Shown in pieces: positions 16,419-25,349 of a stretch of 64,000 nucleotides of DNA (position 1 is its first letter; each line of letters begins with the position of its first letter). This DNA comes from Listeria ivanovii subsp. ivanovii (GTDB lineage: Bacteria > Bacillota > Bacilli > Lactobacillales > Listeriaceae), in contig NZ_LT906478.1 of the NCBI RefSeq assembly GCF_900187025.1, forward strand, positions 1,224,001 to 1,288,000, given 5' to 3'. The notes below the pieces were generated by a model. It had not been told where the DNA came from and ran no database searches. It saw only the letters and a list, made by a program, of their open reading frames with translations. The translations under genes and the position numbers were made by a program.

Positions 16419-17004
16419 TGAGTCCTAATCCATCAAATATCTGTTCCTGGTATTTTTCAATCCGTGAAACCCGTGTTTTAGATTGTTTTGGTGCTGCAAA
16501 AAATAGCAAGTAAGCTCGTTGACGTCCAGGCGTTAAAGCTTCGAATGCCTCTTTAAATGCAGGTAGCTCGTCAAATTTCGTTTGAAGTTCTTCGGGAATA
16601 GGGAATTCTCTATCCTGCTTCATCGCCACTTTTAGACCTGCAGCTTCTACTTCGATTGCATTTTGAATGTAACTTTTTAAAGTAGACTCCATATCTAAAA
16701 TTTGTTGAAGGTTAGTGAATCTGATTTGCCTTGCAGCTTGCACATTTTCGGTTTGTTGTACTAAAATATTTGCAGGATCACGTAGTAGCGCACCTTTCAT
16801 AAATAGAAGGGCACAGTATTCTTTAAAGCCATGAATGAGGAAGATATTGCCACTGTTTAAAGCGTAACAAGGTTTGCCCCATTTGAACTCTTCTGTTAGT
16901 CCAAACTCGACTGCAATTGCTCTTAAAGCTTTAAATTCTGCTTGCCAGTTGCTTGGTTTGTTAAGTAAAGCATCTACTTTTGGATTTAATTCCGTTTTTG
17001 CCAT
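16411..17004 (-). CDS. ydeI: YdeI/OmpD-associated family protein
   Basis: A 197-residue protein of the DUF1801/YdeI family. The DUF1801-like part (about 18-110) has the typical EEFKWGKPCY motif and an iron-chaperone-like fold. The C-terminus carries the YdeI-type segment ending LTPGRQRAYLLFF ... KQSKTRVSRIEKYQEQIFDG. The biochemical role is not established, although B. subtilis YdeI has been linked to peptide resistance. In L. ivanovii, ydeI is the known chromosomal gene on the right flank of LIPI-2, so this marks the return to core DNA. The ATG follows an AGGT-type RBS. Confidence 0.85.
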   Translation of the reverse strand: MAKTELNPKVDALLNKPSNWQAEFKALRAIAVEFGLTEEFKWGKPCYALNSGNIFLIHGFKEYCALLFMKGALLRDPANILVQQTENVQAARQIRFTNLQQILDMESTLKSYIQNAIEVEAAGLKVAMKQDREFPIPEELQTKFDELPAFKEAFEALTPGRQRAYLLFFAAPKQSKTRVSRIEKYQEQIFDGLGLND

Positions 17005-17129
17005 AAAAGAATACCTCGTTTCACTTGTTTATCATTCTGTGGTACGTGTTATTTTAACTTAAAATGAAAGGCCTTGCAAATTGGATGAAAAGAAAGAACC
17101 TGAAAGCTATTCCAGATTCTTTTTTGAAA

Positions 17130-17537
17130 TTAAGATAAATTAAATTGCCAACCAATACCAAAGCGATCAGTAACCTGACCATATTTTTCTGACCAAAAAG
17201 TCTTGGTAAGTGGCATGATGACTGTACCACCTTCAGAAAGTTGGTTAAATTGCTTAGTAAGTTGCATTTCATCAGCTGTATCAATCACTAAGGTAATATT
17301 ATCACCAAAAGTGAGTGGCATAGATTTAGGAATATCAGAAAACATCACTTTTACCCCATCAATCAGCAAACTAGCATTCATCACTAGATCTTTTACCTCG
17401 TCATCAATCGGTTCATTTTCTGGATGGACTTCGCCGTACGTCATTAAATCTGTACATGTACCCCCAAAAACTTCTTCATAAAACGTAATAGCATCTCTGG
17501 ATTGTGTCCGGAAAGTCAAATAAACATTTAAAACCAT
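17130..17537 (-). CDS. VOC-family PhnB-like protein
   Basis: A 135-residue protein of the vicinal-oxygen-chelate superfamily, PhnB/3-demethylubiquinone methyltransferase-like group. It shows VYLTFRTQSRDAITFYEEVFGG at the N-terminus, SDIPKSMPLTFGDNITLVI in the middle and the family ending FWSEKYGQVTDRFGIGWQ. Members have paired beta-alpha-beta-beta-beta modules; the substrate is usually unknown. The start at 17537 follows GAGGAGG. Monocistronic by position. Confidence 0.82.
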   Translation of the reverse strand: MVLNVYLTFRTQSRDAITFYEEVFGGTCTDLMTYGEVHPENEPIDDEVKDLVMNASLLIDGVKVMFSDIPKSMPLTFGDNITLVIDTADEMQLTKQFNQLSEGGTVIMPLTKTFWSEKYGQVTDRFGIGWQFNLS

Positions 17538-17701
17538 TGGAACTCCTCCTCGATTTATATTCGTTCAAGTAAGAATCATTTAAGTGATTTTATTATAGCA
17601 GATGCAGTTGAAAAGAGGAAAAATTAAGATAATCAATTGTTTGACTTGGAGTTACTCCAGGATGGTAGACTATAAATAAGCCATATTTTGGAGGGAATTA
17701 G

Positions 17702-18313
17702 ATGAAAAAAATAGTATATTTAATGCGTCATGGACAAACATTGTTTAATGAACGAAAAAAAATTCAAGGTTTTTGTGATGCACCACTGACAGAACTTGGA
17801 ATCAAACAAGCCAAAATAGCGGGAAGCTACTTTCAAGAAAATAATATCCAGTTTGATAAAGTCTACAGTTCCACATCAGAAAGAGCTTCAGACACATTAG
17901 AATTAGTCACAAAAATGGATTACATAAGATTAAAAGGATTGAAAGAGTGGAATTTTGGAACATTTGAAGGGGAAAGTGAAGAGTTAAATCCAGCACTACC
18001 ATACGGAGACTTTTTTGCTGCATATGGCGGGGAACGAGAAAAAGACTTCCAAAAGCGGATAGTTTCGACGATGGAGCGTATTATGAGTCAAGAGCCGCAT
18101 GAAGTGATTTTGGCTGTTTCTCATGGAGCAGCATGTGCGCAATTTGCCCGTTACTGGGAAAACACAAGTAAAATTGGCAAAATAAGTGGGTTGAAAAACG
18201 GGTGCATTTTAAAATTCGAATATGAACATAGCGCATTTCGCCTTGTAAACTTCATCAATCATGATTTTGAGAACGGAGCGCATATCGAAGCAGTTAAAAC
18301 AGCAACTAACTAA
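17702..18313 (+). CDS. Histidine phosphatase, phosphoglycerate mutase-like
   Basis: A 203-residue member of the histidine phosphatase superfamily. The catalytic motif MRHGQT (residues 8-13) carries the phospho-accepting His9. The second arginine (SSTSERASDT), the Glu-containing WNFGTFEGE and the second histidine in AVSHGAA complete the active site. The family ranges from cofactor-dependent phosphoglycerate mutases to broad phosphatases, and the short length favours a phosphatase. RBS GGAGGG lies 6 bases before ATG. It is followed by a bidirectional terminator shared with the convergent gene. Confidence 0.85.
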   Translation: MKKIVYLMRHGQTLFNERKKIQGFCDAPLTELGIKQAKIAGSYFQENNIQFDKVYSSTSERASDTLELVTKMDYIRLKGLKEWNFGTFEGESEELNPALPYGDFFAAYGGEREKDFQKRIVSTMERIMSQEPHEVILAVSHGAACAQFARYWENTSKIGKISGLKNGCILKFEYEHSAFRLVNFINHDFENGAHIEAVKTATN

Positions 18314-18359
18314 AAAATAGCCTCTTAATTAGAAATAGTTCTAATAAGAGGCTATTTTT
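18312..18359. terminator. Bidirectional terminator
   Basis: AAAATAGCCTCTTA/TAAGAGGCTATTTTT hairpin between two convergent genes. Confidence 0.88.
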
Positions 18360-18618
18360 ATTGAAATAAATTCTTTATCTTATCCAAAAAACCACCAGTC
18401 AATTCATTTGCAGTATCTTCTATGTTTTCTGTAAGTCCGCTTGCTTGATCTTGTAGGTTCTCTGTAATATTGGTAGCTTTATCTTGCAGATTTTCGGTTA
18501 CATTAGTTGCTTGATCGCCGAGTTCAGAAGCTTTAGTAGTGGCATCTTCTGTCAGTTGTCCTAATTTATCCAGTGGCAATGACTCCGTTACTTTATTCTT
18601 TAAATCCTCTAAATTCAT
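18358..18618 (-). CDS. Amphipathic repeat protein, YtxH/LEA-like
   Basis: An 86-residue, highly charged protein without Cys, made of an 11-residue repeat (ATNVTENLQDK, ATNITENLQDQ, ASGLTENIEDT) that should form a long amphipathic helix like LEA or apolipophorin-type stress proteins. No signal peptide or membrane segment is seen, and the C-terminus ends LDKIKNLFQ. Such proteins are often general-stress induced in Listeria and Bacillus, but no sigma-B promoter was firmly identified here. RBS AAGGAGG. Confidence 0.7.
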   Translation of the reverse strand: MNLEDLKNKVTESLPLDKLGQLTEDATTKASELGDQATNVTENLQDKATNITENLQDQASGLTENIEDTANELTGGFLDKIKNLFQ

Positions 18619-18742
18619 TATTTTCCTCCTTGTTTTGGGGGCTTATAATTCATTTTAGAGGAAGAAAGCAGGAAGTACAAACAATTCGTATTATCCTAGG
18701 GGAACAAATATGGTATGATGGGATGAGGAAATGAGGACTGAC

Positions 18743-20155
18743 ATGAATAATTTAAATTTAAGTGAAGAAATTAAACGAGCAATTAATGAACTAGGATATA
18801 AAGAAGCGACACCTGTTCAAAAGGAAGTTATCCCTGTTGCATTAACAGGAAAAGACATTGTGGCAAAATCACAAACAGGAAGTGGTAAAACAGCCGCATT
18901 TGCGATTCCAATTGCTGAACAAGTCATTTGGGAAGAAAACAAACCTCAAGCATTAATTATCGTTCCAACTAGAGAGCTAGCTATGCAGGTTAAAACGGAA
19001 TGCACTAATATAGGTAGATTTAAACGCATTAAAGCTGCAGCAATTTATGGGCAATCTCCCTTTGCTAAACAAAAATTAGAATTAAGCCAAAAAAATCATA
19101 TCGTCGTTGGAACCCCGGGGCGTTTGTTAGACCATATTGAAAAAGGCACACTTAACGTGGATAAAGTTGCTTACTTAGTTTTAGATGAAGTAGACGAAAT
19201 GTTAAGTATGGGATTCATTGATCAAGTAGAAGATATTTTGCAGTTTTTACCTAAAAAGCGCCAAAATCTATTCTTTTCGGCAACAATGCCAGAGGAAATG
19301 CAAGATTTAATCAAACGATATCAAGACGATCCCATTGTTATTGAAATGGCAGCAGAAAAAACAAACCCAATCACACATATCGAAATGCAAACAGAGAATA
19401 AAGAAAAGACGCTCCAAGATGTTTTAATCACAGAAAATCCAGATAGTGCGATTATTTTTTGTAACACTAAAAATCAAGTAGATGAACTAAGTGACTTACT
19501 ACAAGTAAATACAGCTAAAATCCATGGAGGTTTACGACAAGAAGAGCGTTTCCGTGCGATGGATGATTTTAAAAGTGGCAAATCGCGCTTTTTAATTGCA
19601 ACAGATGTAGCTGGTCGTGGGATTGATGTGGAAAATGTCACGCTAGTAATTAATTATGACTTACCAATCGAAAAAGAAAACTATGTGCACCGAATCGGTC
19701 GTACTGGTCGCGCGGGAAACAGTGGAAAAGCAATCAGTTTTGTCAAAACAAACGAAAATCCCTTACTTAGAGATATGGAAGATATGCTAAAAATCACGAT
19801 TGAAAAGAAACGTAAACCAACCATTATCGAAGTAAAGGCAAGCGAAGAAGCTTTCCGCAAGAAACAACAAAAACGTCCAACCATCAAAAAAGCTCGTGGC
19901 GAAAAGCTGAATAAAAATATTATGAAACTGTACTTTAATGGCGGGAAAAAGAAAAAAATTCGAGCTGTGGATTTTGTAGGAACCATTTCAAAATTAGAAG
20001 GAATTACATCAGAAGATATCGGTATTATTACTATAGAAGATCATGTGTCATTTGTAGAAATTCTTAATGGTAAAGGACCAGCTGTGCTTGAAATGATGCG
20101 TTCGCGTAAAGTAAAAGGTAGACAGCTAAAAGTGAACGAAGCAAGAAAGCGATAA
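18743..20155 (+). CDS. dbpA: DEAD-box RNA helicase, DbpA-like
   Basis: An ATP-dependent RNA helicase of 470 residues. Its motifs in order are the Q-motif ([11 protein letters not shown]), Walker A (SQTGSGKT), PTRELA, TPGR, motif II as DEVD instead of DEAD, SAT, and [10 protein letters not shown]. The C-terminal 75 residues ([19 protein letters not shown] ... VSFVEI) match the DbpA RNA-binding domain, which in B. subtilis and E. coli directs the enzyme to 23S rRNA during 50S assembly. The start at 18743 is preferred because GAGG lies 6 bases upstream; the in-frame ATG at 18731 has a poorly placed RBS. A winged-helix gene follows 24 bp downstream. Confidence 0.9.
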   Translation: MNNLNLSEEIKRAINELGYKEATPVQKEVIPVALTGKDIVAKSQTGSGKTAAFAIPIAEQVIWEENKPQALIIVPTRELAMQVKTECTNIGRFKRIKAAAIYGQSPFAKQKLELSQKNHIVVGTPGRLLDHIEKGTLNVDKVAYLVLDEVDEMLSMGFIDQVEDILQFLPKKRQNLFFSATMPEEMQDLIKRYQDDPIVIEMAAEKTNPITHIEMQTENKEKTLQDVLITENPDSAIIFCNTKNQVDELSDLLQVNTAKIHGGLRQEERFRAMDDFKSGKSRFLIATDVAGRGIDVENVTLVINYDLPIEKENYVHRIGRTGRAGNSGKAISFVKTNENPLLRDMEDMLKITIEKKRKPTIIEVKASEEAFRKKQQKRPTIKKARGEKLNKNIMKLYFNGGKKKKIRAVDFVGTISKLEGITSEDIGIITIEDHVSFVEILNGKGPAVLEMMRSRKVKGRQLKVNEARKR

Positions 20156-20179
20156 TTTAAAGAAAAGAAGGTTGCTGGC

Positions 20180-20443
20180 ATGGAAAGACCTAGTAATAGT
20201 CTTATTCTAATGGTACTAAATGTCGTTAAAAATCCAACGTATAACATAAAATCATTAACGATTAATTTTTTGGAAAATGATGTTGTTGGAGATTCTACTA
20301 GAAATCAGCTTTTATACTGCACTTATTGGCTAGAATTCCATGGTTTTATTCAACGTGATGAAAGTAATATTAAACAGAAATATTATAGCATCACCAAACA
20401 AGGAGATTTTTTACTGCAGAAAATTAAAAATGAACTTTCATAG
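20180..20443 (+). CDS. Small winged-helix protein
   Basis: An 87-residue protein with the look of a PadR/MarR-type winged helix: helices SLILMVLNVVKN and SLTINFLEND, a recognition-like segment NQLLYCTYWLEFHGFI, then a beta-wing ending YYSITKQGDFLLQKIKNEL. The ending SITKQGDFLL is typical of small wHTH regulators. It lies 24 bp behind the helicase gene and is probably cotranscribed. The target is unknown. Confidence 0.65.
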   Translation: MERPSNSLILMVLNVVKNPTYNIKSLTINFLENDVVGDSTRNQLLYCTYWLEFHGFIQRDESNIKQKYYSITKQGDFLLQKIKNELS

Positions 20444-20513
20444 TTTGTTCATAGTCTATTCATATTTATTCGTTATATTAAGAATAACCTTTTTTCAATG
20501 AAATATCTCACCT

Positions 20514-20552
20514 GACAGCATCCGTCTCCCTACTAAAACGCGGATGCTGTTA
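20514..20552 (+). terminator. Hairpin, probable terminator
   Basis: GACAGCATCCG/CGGATGCTGT stem with an 18-base loop, followed by only a weak T run (TATTTG). Confidence 0.6.
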
Positions 20553-20594
20553 TTTGTGCTATACTAAAACAAAAATGAAAATGTAGGTGGAAAC

Positions 20595-21071
20595 ATGTAT
20601 CAATATACACTTTGCTTTATCGAGCGTGCAGATGAAATTTTATTATTAAATAGACAAACAAGTCCGTGGATGGGAAGTTGGAATGGAGTAGGTGGGAAAA
20701 TTGAGCAAGGGGAATCGCTTCTTCATTCGATTAAACGTGAAATTGCCGAAGAAACAGGCATTCCCGCAACGGATTATCAGATTCGTGATATTGGCGTAAT
20801 GAAATGGTTTGTCGGTGGAGAAAATCTTGGCGGCATGCATTTATTTATCGCAAAACTTCCTGATAATTATCAGTGCTCAACTCCCATAGCTACAGAGGAA
20901 GGCATACTTGATTTTAAGAAAAAAACTTGGATTTTAAATCCTGAAAATACCGGCATTGTCAATAATCTCCCGTACATACTCCAACATATTCCCCATAAAT
21001 CAAACAGAATAGAAATTTCGACCGACTATCATGAAAATATATTATTAGATATAAGTCATCAACTTTTATAA
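20595..21071 (+). CDS. NUDIX hydrolase, MutT/8-oxo-dGTPase-like
   Basis: A 158-residue NUDIX protein with a complete box at about residues 33-55 (GGKIEQGES ... REIAEETG). The surrounding WMGSWNGVGGKIE is typical of bacterial MutT/MTH1-like enzymes that sanitise oxidised nucleotides. The actual substrate cannot be read from sequence. RBS AGGTGG before ATG. It stands alone between terminator hairpins. Confidence 0.85.
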   Translation: MYQYTLCFIERADEILLLNRQTSPWMGSWNGVGGKIEQGESLLHSIKREIAEETGIPATDYQIRDIGVMKWFVGGENLGGMHLFIAKLPDNYQCSTPIATEEGILDFKKKTWILNPENTGIVNNLPYILQHIPHKSNRIEISTDYHENILLDISHQLL

Positions 21072-21101
21072 AAAGCATTGTGCCTAGGTAAGTACCTCAC
21101 T

Positions 21102-21137
21102 AAATACTAAACTTTTTCTAGTATTTGGTATTTTTTA
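21102..21137 (+). terminator. Intrinsic terminator
   Basis: AAATACTA/TAGTATTT hairpin followed by GGTATTTTTT. Confidence 0.8.
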
Positions 21138-21238
21138 AAAGCGTAACGGAGAAAGTAGTATTCGCTTCTCCTTCTTTAGCACATCGAAAGGAAGTAAATA
21201 CATTTATTGAGAGAGACGACGAATAAACTGATAATGGT

Positions 21239-21371
21239 GGGGGCTAGACCAAATTATCTCTAACATAAATAATAAGCAGGAATCATCTCTATTCCATTTT
21301 TTTAATGGCGATATATAATGATTCCTGCTTATCTATTTTCATTATTGTGTTTTAGTTATGTCTAAGCTTCA
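21239..21371. repeat. Dispersed inverted-repeat element, copy 2
   Basis: The best-formed copy. AAGCAGGAATCAT pairs with ATGATTCCTGCTT, with an inner CCATTTTTTTAATGG pairing, and the ends (GGGGGCTAGACCAAATTA / TTTAGTTATGTCTAAGC) are imperfect inverted repeats. It fills the gap up to the stop codon of the sugar-transporter gene. Confidence 0.7.
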
Positions 21372-21374
21372 GCG

Positions 21375-22238
21375 CTACTTGACCATCCCTAGAAGAGTTC
21401 CACCAATTATAATTAGGAAGCACCCTATCACTGTTAGGAACAATTCTCGTTTTGTATTGGCTTCTTTTAAAATAAATATTCCGCCTAGGGTTGAAATAAC
21501 AATACCTGCCTGAGAAAGAGAAAAGCTTGTTGCGAGTCCAACTTTTTCCATTGCAATAAACATAAATAAGTTACCAATCGCCCATGTAAGACCAGTAAGG
21601 ATATTTAACCTTGTTTTTCGTTCAATTATATCTTTCTTCTTGCAAATACAGAGAGCTCCTATTAACATTCCCACAGCTTGCGGAAGTATCACTGCGGTAG
21701 ATTCAACATCGTACATCACTTGTCCATACCTTACTATAATTGTATATAACACAAATCCTACAGTAGATATCAGTAATGGAAGAAACTTTAGGTAGCCTTT
21801 GGAATTTTCTTTTTTCATTATCTGTTTTTCTTCATACGCGGTGAATATCGCCCCAAGAATAAGTAGGATAATAGCAGTACTGCCAAGAAGATAATCCCGA
21901 TTTGTTTGCCATTCTTGAAAAATCAATACAGCAACCATTGTATTAACTATCAATTGCAGACCAGTTGACATTGGTACTGTTTTTGAAACACCTATTTTAT
22001 AAAAGGATTGAAAATACATGCTTTGCCCCAAAACCCAAAATAGTCCTGAAATCAAACCAATAATCCATGTTGCTGTACTTAAATACGGTGTGAAAATAAA
22101 AAGGGAAAGTAGCCCTATAATGAATGCACCCATTGTCATTCCTAGTGTTTGTTGACGAAAATTCCCACCAAGTTTTCCAGCAATTAATCCGATACTTCCC
22201 CAAGCAATTGCAGGTATTAAAGCAATTAATATATCCAT
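21375..22238 (-). CDS. GRP/RbsU-family sugar uptake protein
   Basis: A 287-residue integral membrane protein with about ten hydrophobic helices in two similar halves, as in the drug/metabolite transporter superfamily. The opening LIALIPAIAWGSIGLIAGKLGG and the motif QSMYFQSFYKIGVSKTVPMSTGLQ are characteristic of the GRP group (glucose and ribose uptake, e.g. GlcU/RbsU). It lies 21 bp after the SDR gene and is probably cotranscribed with it under MerR control. Sugar specificity cannot be called; SDR plus glucose uptake would fit a glucose dehydrogenase pairing as in Bacillus glcU-gdh, which is only an inference. Confidence 0.82.
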   Translation of the reverse strand: MDILIALIPAIAWGSIGLIAGKLGGNFRQQTLGMTMGAFIIGLLSLFIFTPYLSTATWIIGLISGLFWVLGQSMYFQSFYKIGVSKTVPMSTGLQLIVNTMVAVLIFQEWQTNRDYLLGSTAIILLILGAIFTAYEEKQIMKKENSKGYLKFLPLLISTVGFVLYTIIVRYGQVMYDVESTAVILPQAVGMLIGALCICKKKDIIERKTRLNILTGLTWAIGNLFMFIAMEKVGLATSFSLSQAGIVISTLGGIFILKEANTKRELFLTVIGCFLIIIGGTLLGMVK

Positions 22239-22259
22239 AATAATAACCCACTCATAAAT

Positions 22260-22997
22260 TTATGCGTTCCCTCCTCGTTGCCGTACAACAATAGTTGATG
22301 TATCAATATTGCTTGGCTGATTAATGGCAAATAAAACTGCTTCTGCAATACTTTCAGGTGAAATAGCTAACTTTCTAATTTCTTTAAGTCCGTTTATAAT
22401 GTCTTCTTCTGTAATATCTTCTCCTAATTCAGTATCTGTCACCCCAGGAGCCAGTAGGGTAAGTTTGATACGTCCATCAAGTTCCCTTCTAAGGCCTTCA
22501 TGAATTGCACGAATAGCAAATTTTGTTCCTGCATAAATAACCCCTGTGGGTTCTGCATTATAACTAGCGACTGAACCTGTTGTGATAATCTGACCATCGC
22601 CTGCTTCAAGCATAATTGGCATAACGGCTGCTAACCCATGTAAAACACCTTTGATATTCACGTCCACCATCTTATCCCATTCATCAGTTTTAAAAGATTC
22701 TACATGAGATAATGGCATAATTCCTGCGTTGTTAAACATAACATCAACTTGACCAAATGTAGCTAATGATACTCGAACTAATTCATCGACTTCTTCTTTC
22801 TTTGTGACATCTGTCACGGCATAAATTGCTTCACCTCCGTTATCAACAATTGTCTTAACAATTGTTTTTAAGCGATCTTCACGACGGGCTCCCAAGACAA
22901 TTTTCGCTCCTTTTTTCGATAGCAATAGAGCAGTTGCTCGACCAATACCACTACTTGCTCCTGTAATTACAATAACTTTTCCTTTGATATTAGACAT
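22260..22997 (-). CDS. Short-chain dehydrogenase/reductase
   Basis: A classical SDR of 245 residues: NAD(P)-binding TGASSGIGRA (residues 13-22), NNAG (about 91), a catalytic Ser (ITTGSVAS) and YxxxK (YAGTK). It shows GARRED after beta-2, where an arginine suggests NADP preference. This subgroup resembles YdfG/serine or clavaldehyde dehydrogenase-like oxidoreductases; the substrate is not determinable. It is transcribed divergently from the MerR gene, from a promoter with the long spacer typical of MerR activation. Confidence 0.87.
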   Translation of the reverse strand: MSNIKGKVIVITGASSGIGRATALLLSKKGAKIVLGARREDRLKTIVKTIVDNGGEAIYAVTDVTKKEEVDELVRVSLATFGQVDVMFNNAGIMPLSHVESFKTDEWDKMVDVNIKGVLHGLAAVMPIMLEAGDGQIITTGSVASYNAEPTGVIYAGTKFAIRAIHEGLRRELDGRIKLTLLAPGVTDTELGEDITEEDIINGLKEIRKLAISPESIAEAVLFAINQPSNIDTSTIVVRQRGGNA

Positions 22998-23033
22998 ATA
23001 TGATATTCTCCTTTCTTATTATGATACAATAAA

Positions 23034-23064
23034 AGCATAGCACCTTAGAGTTAGTCTCAGTCAA
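23034..23064 (-). promoter_or_regulatory. MerR-type promoter with 19-bp spacer
   Basis: On the minus strand TTGACT (23064-23059) and TATGCT (23039-23034) are 19 bp apart, and the spacer holds an imperfect dyad around GAGACTAACTC. Overlong 19-bp spacers are the hallmark of promoters activated by MerR-family regulators. It drives the SDR and sugar-transporter genes. Confidence 0.78.
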
Positions 23065-23090
23065 GCAAATATAGTAGGAGCGTGAAAAAT

Positions 23091-23507
23091 ATGACTTATA
23101 CAATTAAAGAAGTAGCCACAATAATGAATATCTCTGCACATACATTACGGTTTTATGATGATCATGGATTATTTCCTTTTGTACATCGGGATAAAAATAA
23201 TGTACGTCAATTTTCTGAAAAAGACTTAGAGTGGGTATATGTTGTTCAATGTCTGCGAACAACTGGGCTTCCCATTGAGCAAGTGAAGCATTATATAAAT
23301 ATGTGTGTTGAAGGTGACGCAACAACAGAAGAGCGTTACAACCTAATGTTACAACAACGCGAGGTCATGCGAGCTGAATTACAAAAAATTGAAAAACAAT
23401 TGAAAATGCTTGATTATAAAACGCAATACTATCATAATATTTTATTTAATGAGAAAAAAGATTTGCATAATCCTTTTATTTTTGATAGTCCGATACAAGA
23501 ACTGTAA
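23091..23507 (+). CDS. MerR-family transcriptional regulator
   Basis: A 138-residue regulator. The N-terminal winged helix (TYTIKEVATIMNISAHTLRFYDDHGLF, about 2-28) is followed by the wing and dimerisation coiled coil (about 78-118). It lacks Cys residues for metal or redox sensing at the usual sites, placing it in the AdhR/small-molecule group. ATG at 23091 lies 10 bases after AGGAG; the in-frame GTG at 23082 is too close to it. It is divergent from the SDR operon and likely activates it. Confidence 0.86.
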   Translation: MTYTIKEVATIMNISAHTLRFYDDHGLFPFVHRDKNNVRQFSEKDLEWVYVVQCLRTTGLPIEQVKHYINMCVEGDATTEERYNLMLQQREVMRAELQKIEKQLKMLDYKTQYYHNILFNEKKDLHNPFIFDSPIQEL

Positions 23508-23533
23508 GATTAATTTTAATTACGTAAATAGCA

Positions 23534-23692
23534 ATGTATCTGGGCTTTAGTTTTTTGAAGTGCTATCAACTCACTACCGAATTATTACTTGCACGAATTG
23601 ATGAGATAATTATTCATGAAAGAATCCAAATTGAAGTACACTATAAATTCGGCTTAAGTGATTTAGGTGCACTCACTAAAAAAATGGTATAA
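23534..23692 (+). pseudogene. C-terminal relic of a large serine recombinase
   Basis: A 52-codon frame (ATG 23534, stop 23690-23692) whose part LTTELLLARIDEIIIHERI followed by IEVHYKFG resembles the last residues of transposon-type serine recombinases (DUF4368-like ends such as LIDKIVVHE ... IYYNF). It has no RBS and no upstream catalytic domain. It probably marks an old mobile-element excision or insertion beside the MerR-SDR-transporter genes. Confidence 0.55.
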
Positions 23693-23719
23693 AAAAAGAG
23701 GCATGATTTCAATGCCTCT
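23691..23719 (-). terminator. Intrinsic terminator, minus strand
   Basis: AGAGGCATTGAAATCATGCCTCT hairpin on the minus strand followed by T7, downstream of the MFS and 81-residue protein genes. Confidence 0.8.
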
Positions 23720-23780
23720 ACTGAAATGAAACTATACTTGCTTATGAATAACTACCATTAGCGCAATGCTTTTACTAATA

Positions 23781-24026
23781 TCATGAAGTGGTAAAGTAGT
23801 TTGCTTGCCATCTACTAATTAAATCTTTGGCATCCTCTGTGGATAACTTTTTGTGGCCAATAATTTGTTCTTTAGCAATTTCTAAACTTTCAAAGTGATC
23901 AATTAATCGCTGTGCAGGGTTATTAATATATACATCACTTAAAAGAATGGAAGCTGTTTTTTCTGTCTCAGCAGCGTGAATTCCAACGATATATCCTGCT
24001 GCTGTAACTAATAATAATTTATTCAT
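23781..24026 (-). CDS. Small protein of unknown function coupled to MFS gene
   Basis: An 81-residue protein. The N-terminus NKLLLVTAAGYIVGIHA is moderately hydrophobic; the remainder is polar and helical (AQRLIDHFESLEIAKEQI ... KDLISRWQANYF). Its ATG overlaps the MFS stop codon (ATGA), so translational coupling is likely. I do not recognise a family. It may be a partner or modifier of the transporter. Confidence 0.6.
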   Translation of the reverse strand: MNKLLLVTAAGYIVGIHAAETEKTASILLSDVYINNPAQRLIDHFESLEIAKEQIIGHKKLSTEDAKDLISRWQANYFTTS

Positions 24027-25228
24027 ATTTCTTCGCTCCCTTGTATTTGTTCTACTGTGTTATGAACCGATTTTTTTCTAGATAAAAACATATAAATGAA
24101 AATACAGGAAAAGGCAATCAAACCTGCAATAATATAAATGCCTTGGAACGACAATACATGATGGATTTCGCCCATAATATAAGGACCAATTCCTAAGCCT
24201 AAATCAAGCCCAATAAAATAAGTAGATAACCCAATCCCAATTCGATGTGGCTCACAAACTTTTAAACAAACTGCTTGGCCATTTGACATAAAGGTGCCGT
24301 AACCCAAGCCAATCAGTCCACCTGAAATAAGTAAAACTAAACTAGAAGTCGCAGTGCTTAAAACTACTAAACCTACTGCCAAAAAGATATAACTAGGGTA
24401 CATAACATATTTTTCGCCCTTCACATCAAAGATTTTCCCGGACATCGGTCTTGTAAAGGTAATAACCAACGCATAAACAACAAAGAAAAAAGTTCCAGCA
24501 CTTACTAAATTAATTTCTCTTGCATAAGAAGCGAGGAATGTGAGTACACTGGAATAAGAAATCCCCATTAAAAAGGCAATAAACGTAATTGGAATAACTT
24601 TGTATTCGATAAAACTTTTCACAGTCCAAGTTTGTAAAGCTTTTTTGTGTTCGGGTGTTAAAACAATATTTTTAACTGGAAGATAGAAACAAAGAATGGC
24701 TGTTAGGAAAACAATGACAGAAGAGAAAATAATAATCGTATAAAAATTTGTATGACTTAATAAAATCATCCCAATAAAAGGACCAATAGCAGCTGCGAGA
24801 CTCGTGCTAAGACCGTAATAATTAATTCCTTCTCCATTTCTAGATGGAGGAATGTAGGCTGTTACAATCGCGTTGGTGGCCGTAGATGTTGTTCCATACG
24901 CAAAACCATTTAAGAAGCGAATAAAGAACATTATCCCAATGGTCGGCATATATAAGTAAGCTACCGTAGTTAGTAAGAAAAATAAAATGCCATATCTTAA
25001 AACTCGCTGACGTCCTAGTAATTCTAACTTTTTACCCATATATAATCTGGCAAGTAAAGTCCCGATAATATAAATACCGGAAGCAAAACCAGCCTCACCA
25101 AGTGACGCATTCAATTCCTCTTGGGCGATTACGGCGATAATAACCATCAGCAAATAATAAACCAGATAAACAACAAAGTTAATCAATGTAATCAAGATAA
25201 ACCCCTTATTAAATAATTTTTCTTTCAT
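24023..25228 (-). CDS. MFS transporter
   Basis: A 401-residue major facilitator protein with 12 predicted hydrophobic helices. It has an MFS motif-A-like loop between helices 2 and 3 (ARLYMGKKLELLGRQRVLRYG) and a corresponding loop in the second half (RPMSGKIFDVKGEKYVMYPS). It resembles YfmO/ArsJ-like drug or metabolite efflux proteins; the substrate is unknown. RBS AAAGGG lies before ATG. It is transcribed divergently from the Crp/Fnr-type regulator gene across a 207-bp gap, and the downstream 81-residue gene overlaps it. Confidence 0.86.
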   Translation of the reverse strand: MKEKLFNKGFILITLINFVVYLVYYLLMVIIAVIAQEELNASLGEAGFASGIYIIGTLLARLYMGKKLELLGRQRVLRYGILFFLLTTVAYLYMPTIGIMFFIRFLNGFAYGTTSTATNAIVTAYIPPSRNGEGINYYGLSTSLAAAIGPFIGMILLSHTNFYTIIIFSSVIVFLTAILCFYLPVKNIVLTPEHKKALQTWTVKSFIEYKVIPITFIAFLMGISYSSVLTFLASYAREINLVSAGTFFFVVYALVITFTRPMSGKIFDVKGEKYVMYPSYIFLAVGLVVLSTATSSLVLLISGGLIGLGYGTFMSNGQAVCLKVCEPHRIGIGLSTYFIGLDLGLGIGPYIMGEIHHVLSFQGIYIIAGLIAFSCIFIYMFLSRKKSVHNTVEQIQGSEEI

Positions 25229-25349
25229 AAAATAAAATCCCTTTCTACTTGTAATCTGTTATTTTTCTCAGCGACAAGCAATATTATAGGGGATTTTTCT
25301 TTTGGATACTTTTTAATTTGGTAAATCTTTCTGATATATACAAATATGT

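Noticed and set aside
14554-16420. Possible tRNA-Arg-derived attachment repeat at the right island end
   Set aside because: I looked for a tRNA 3'-end motif such as GTTCGA in this stretch and saw none; the tRNA lies at the other, unseen end.
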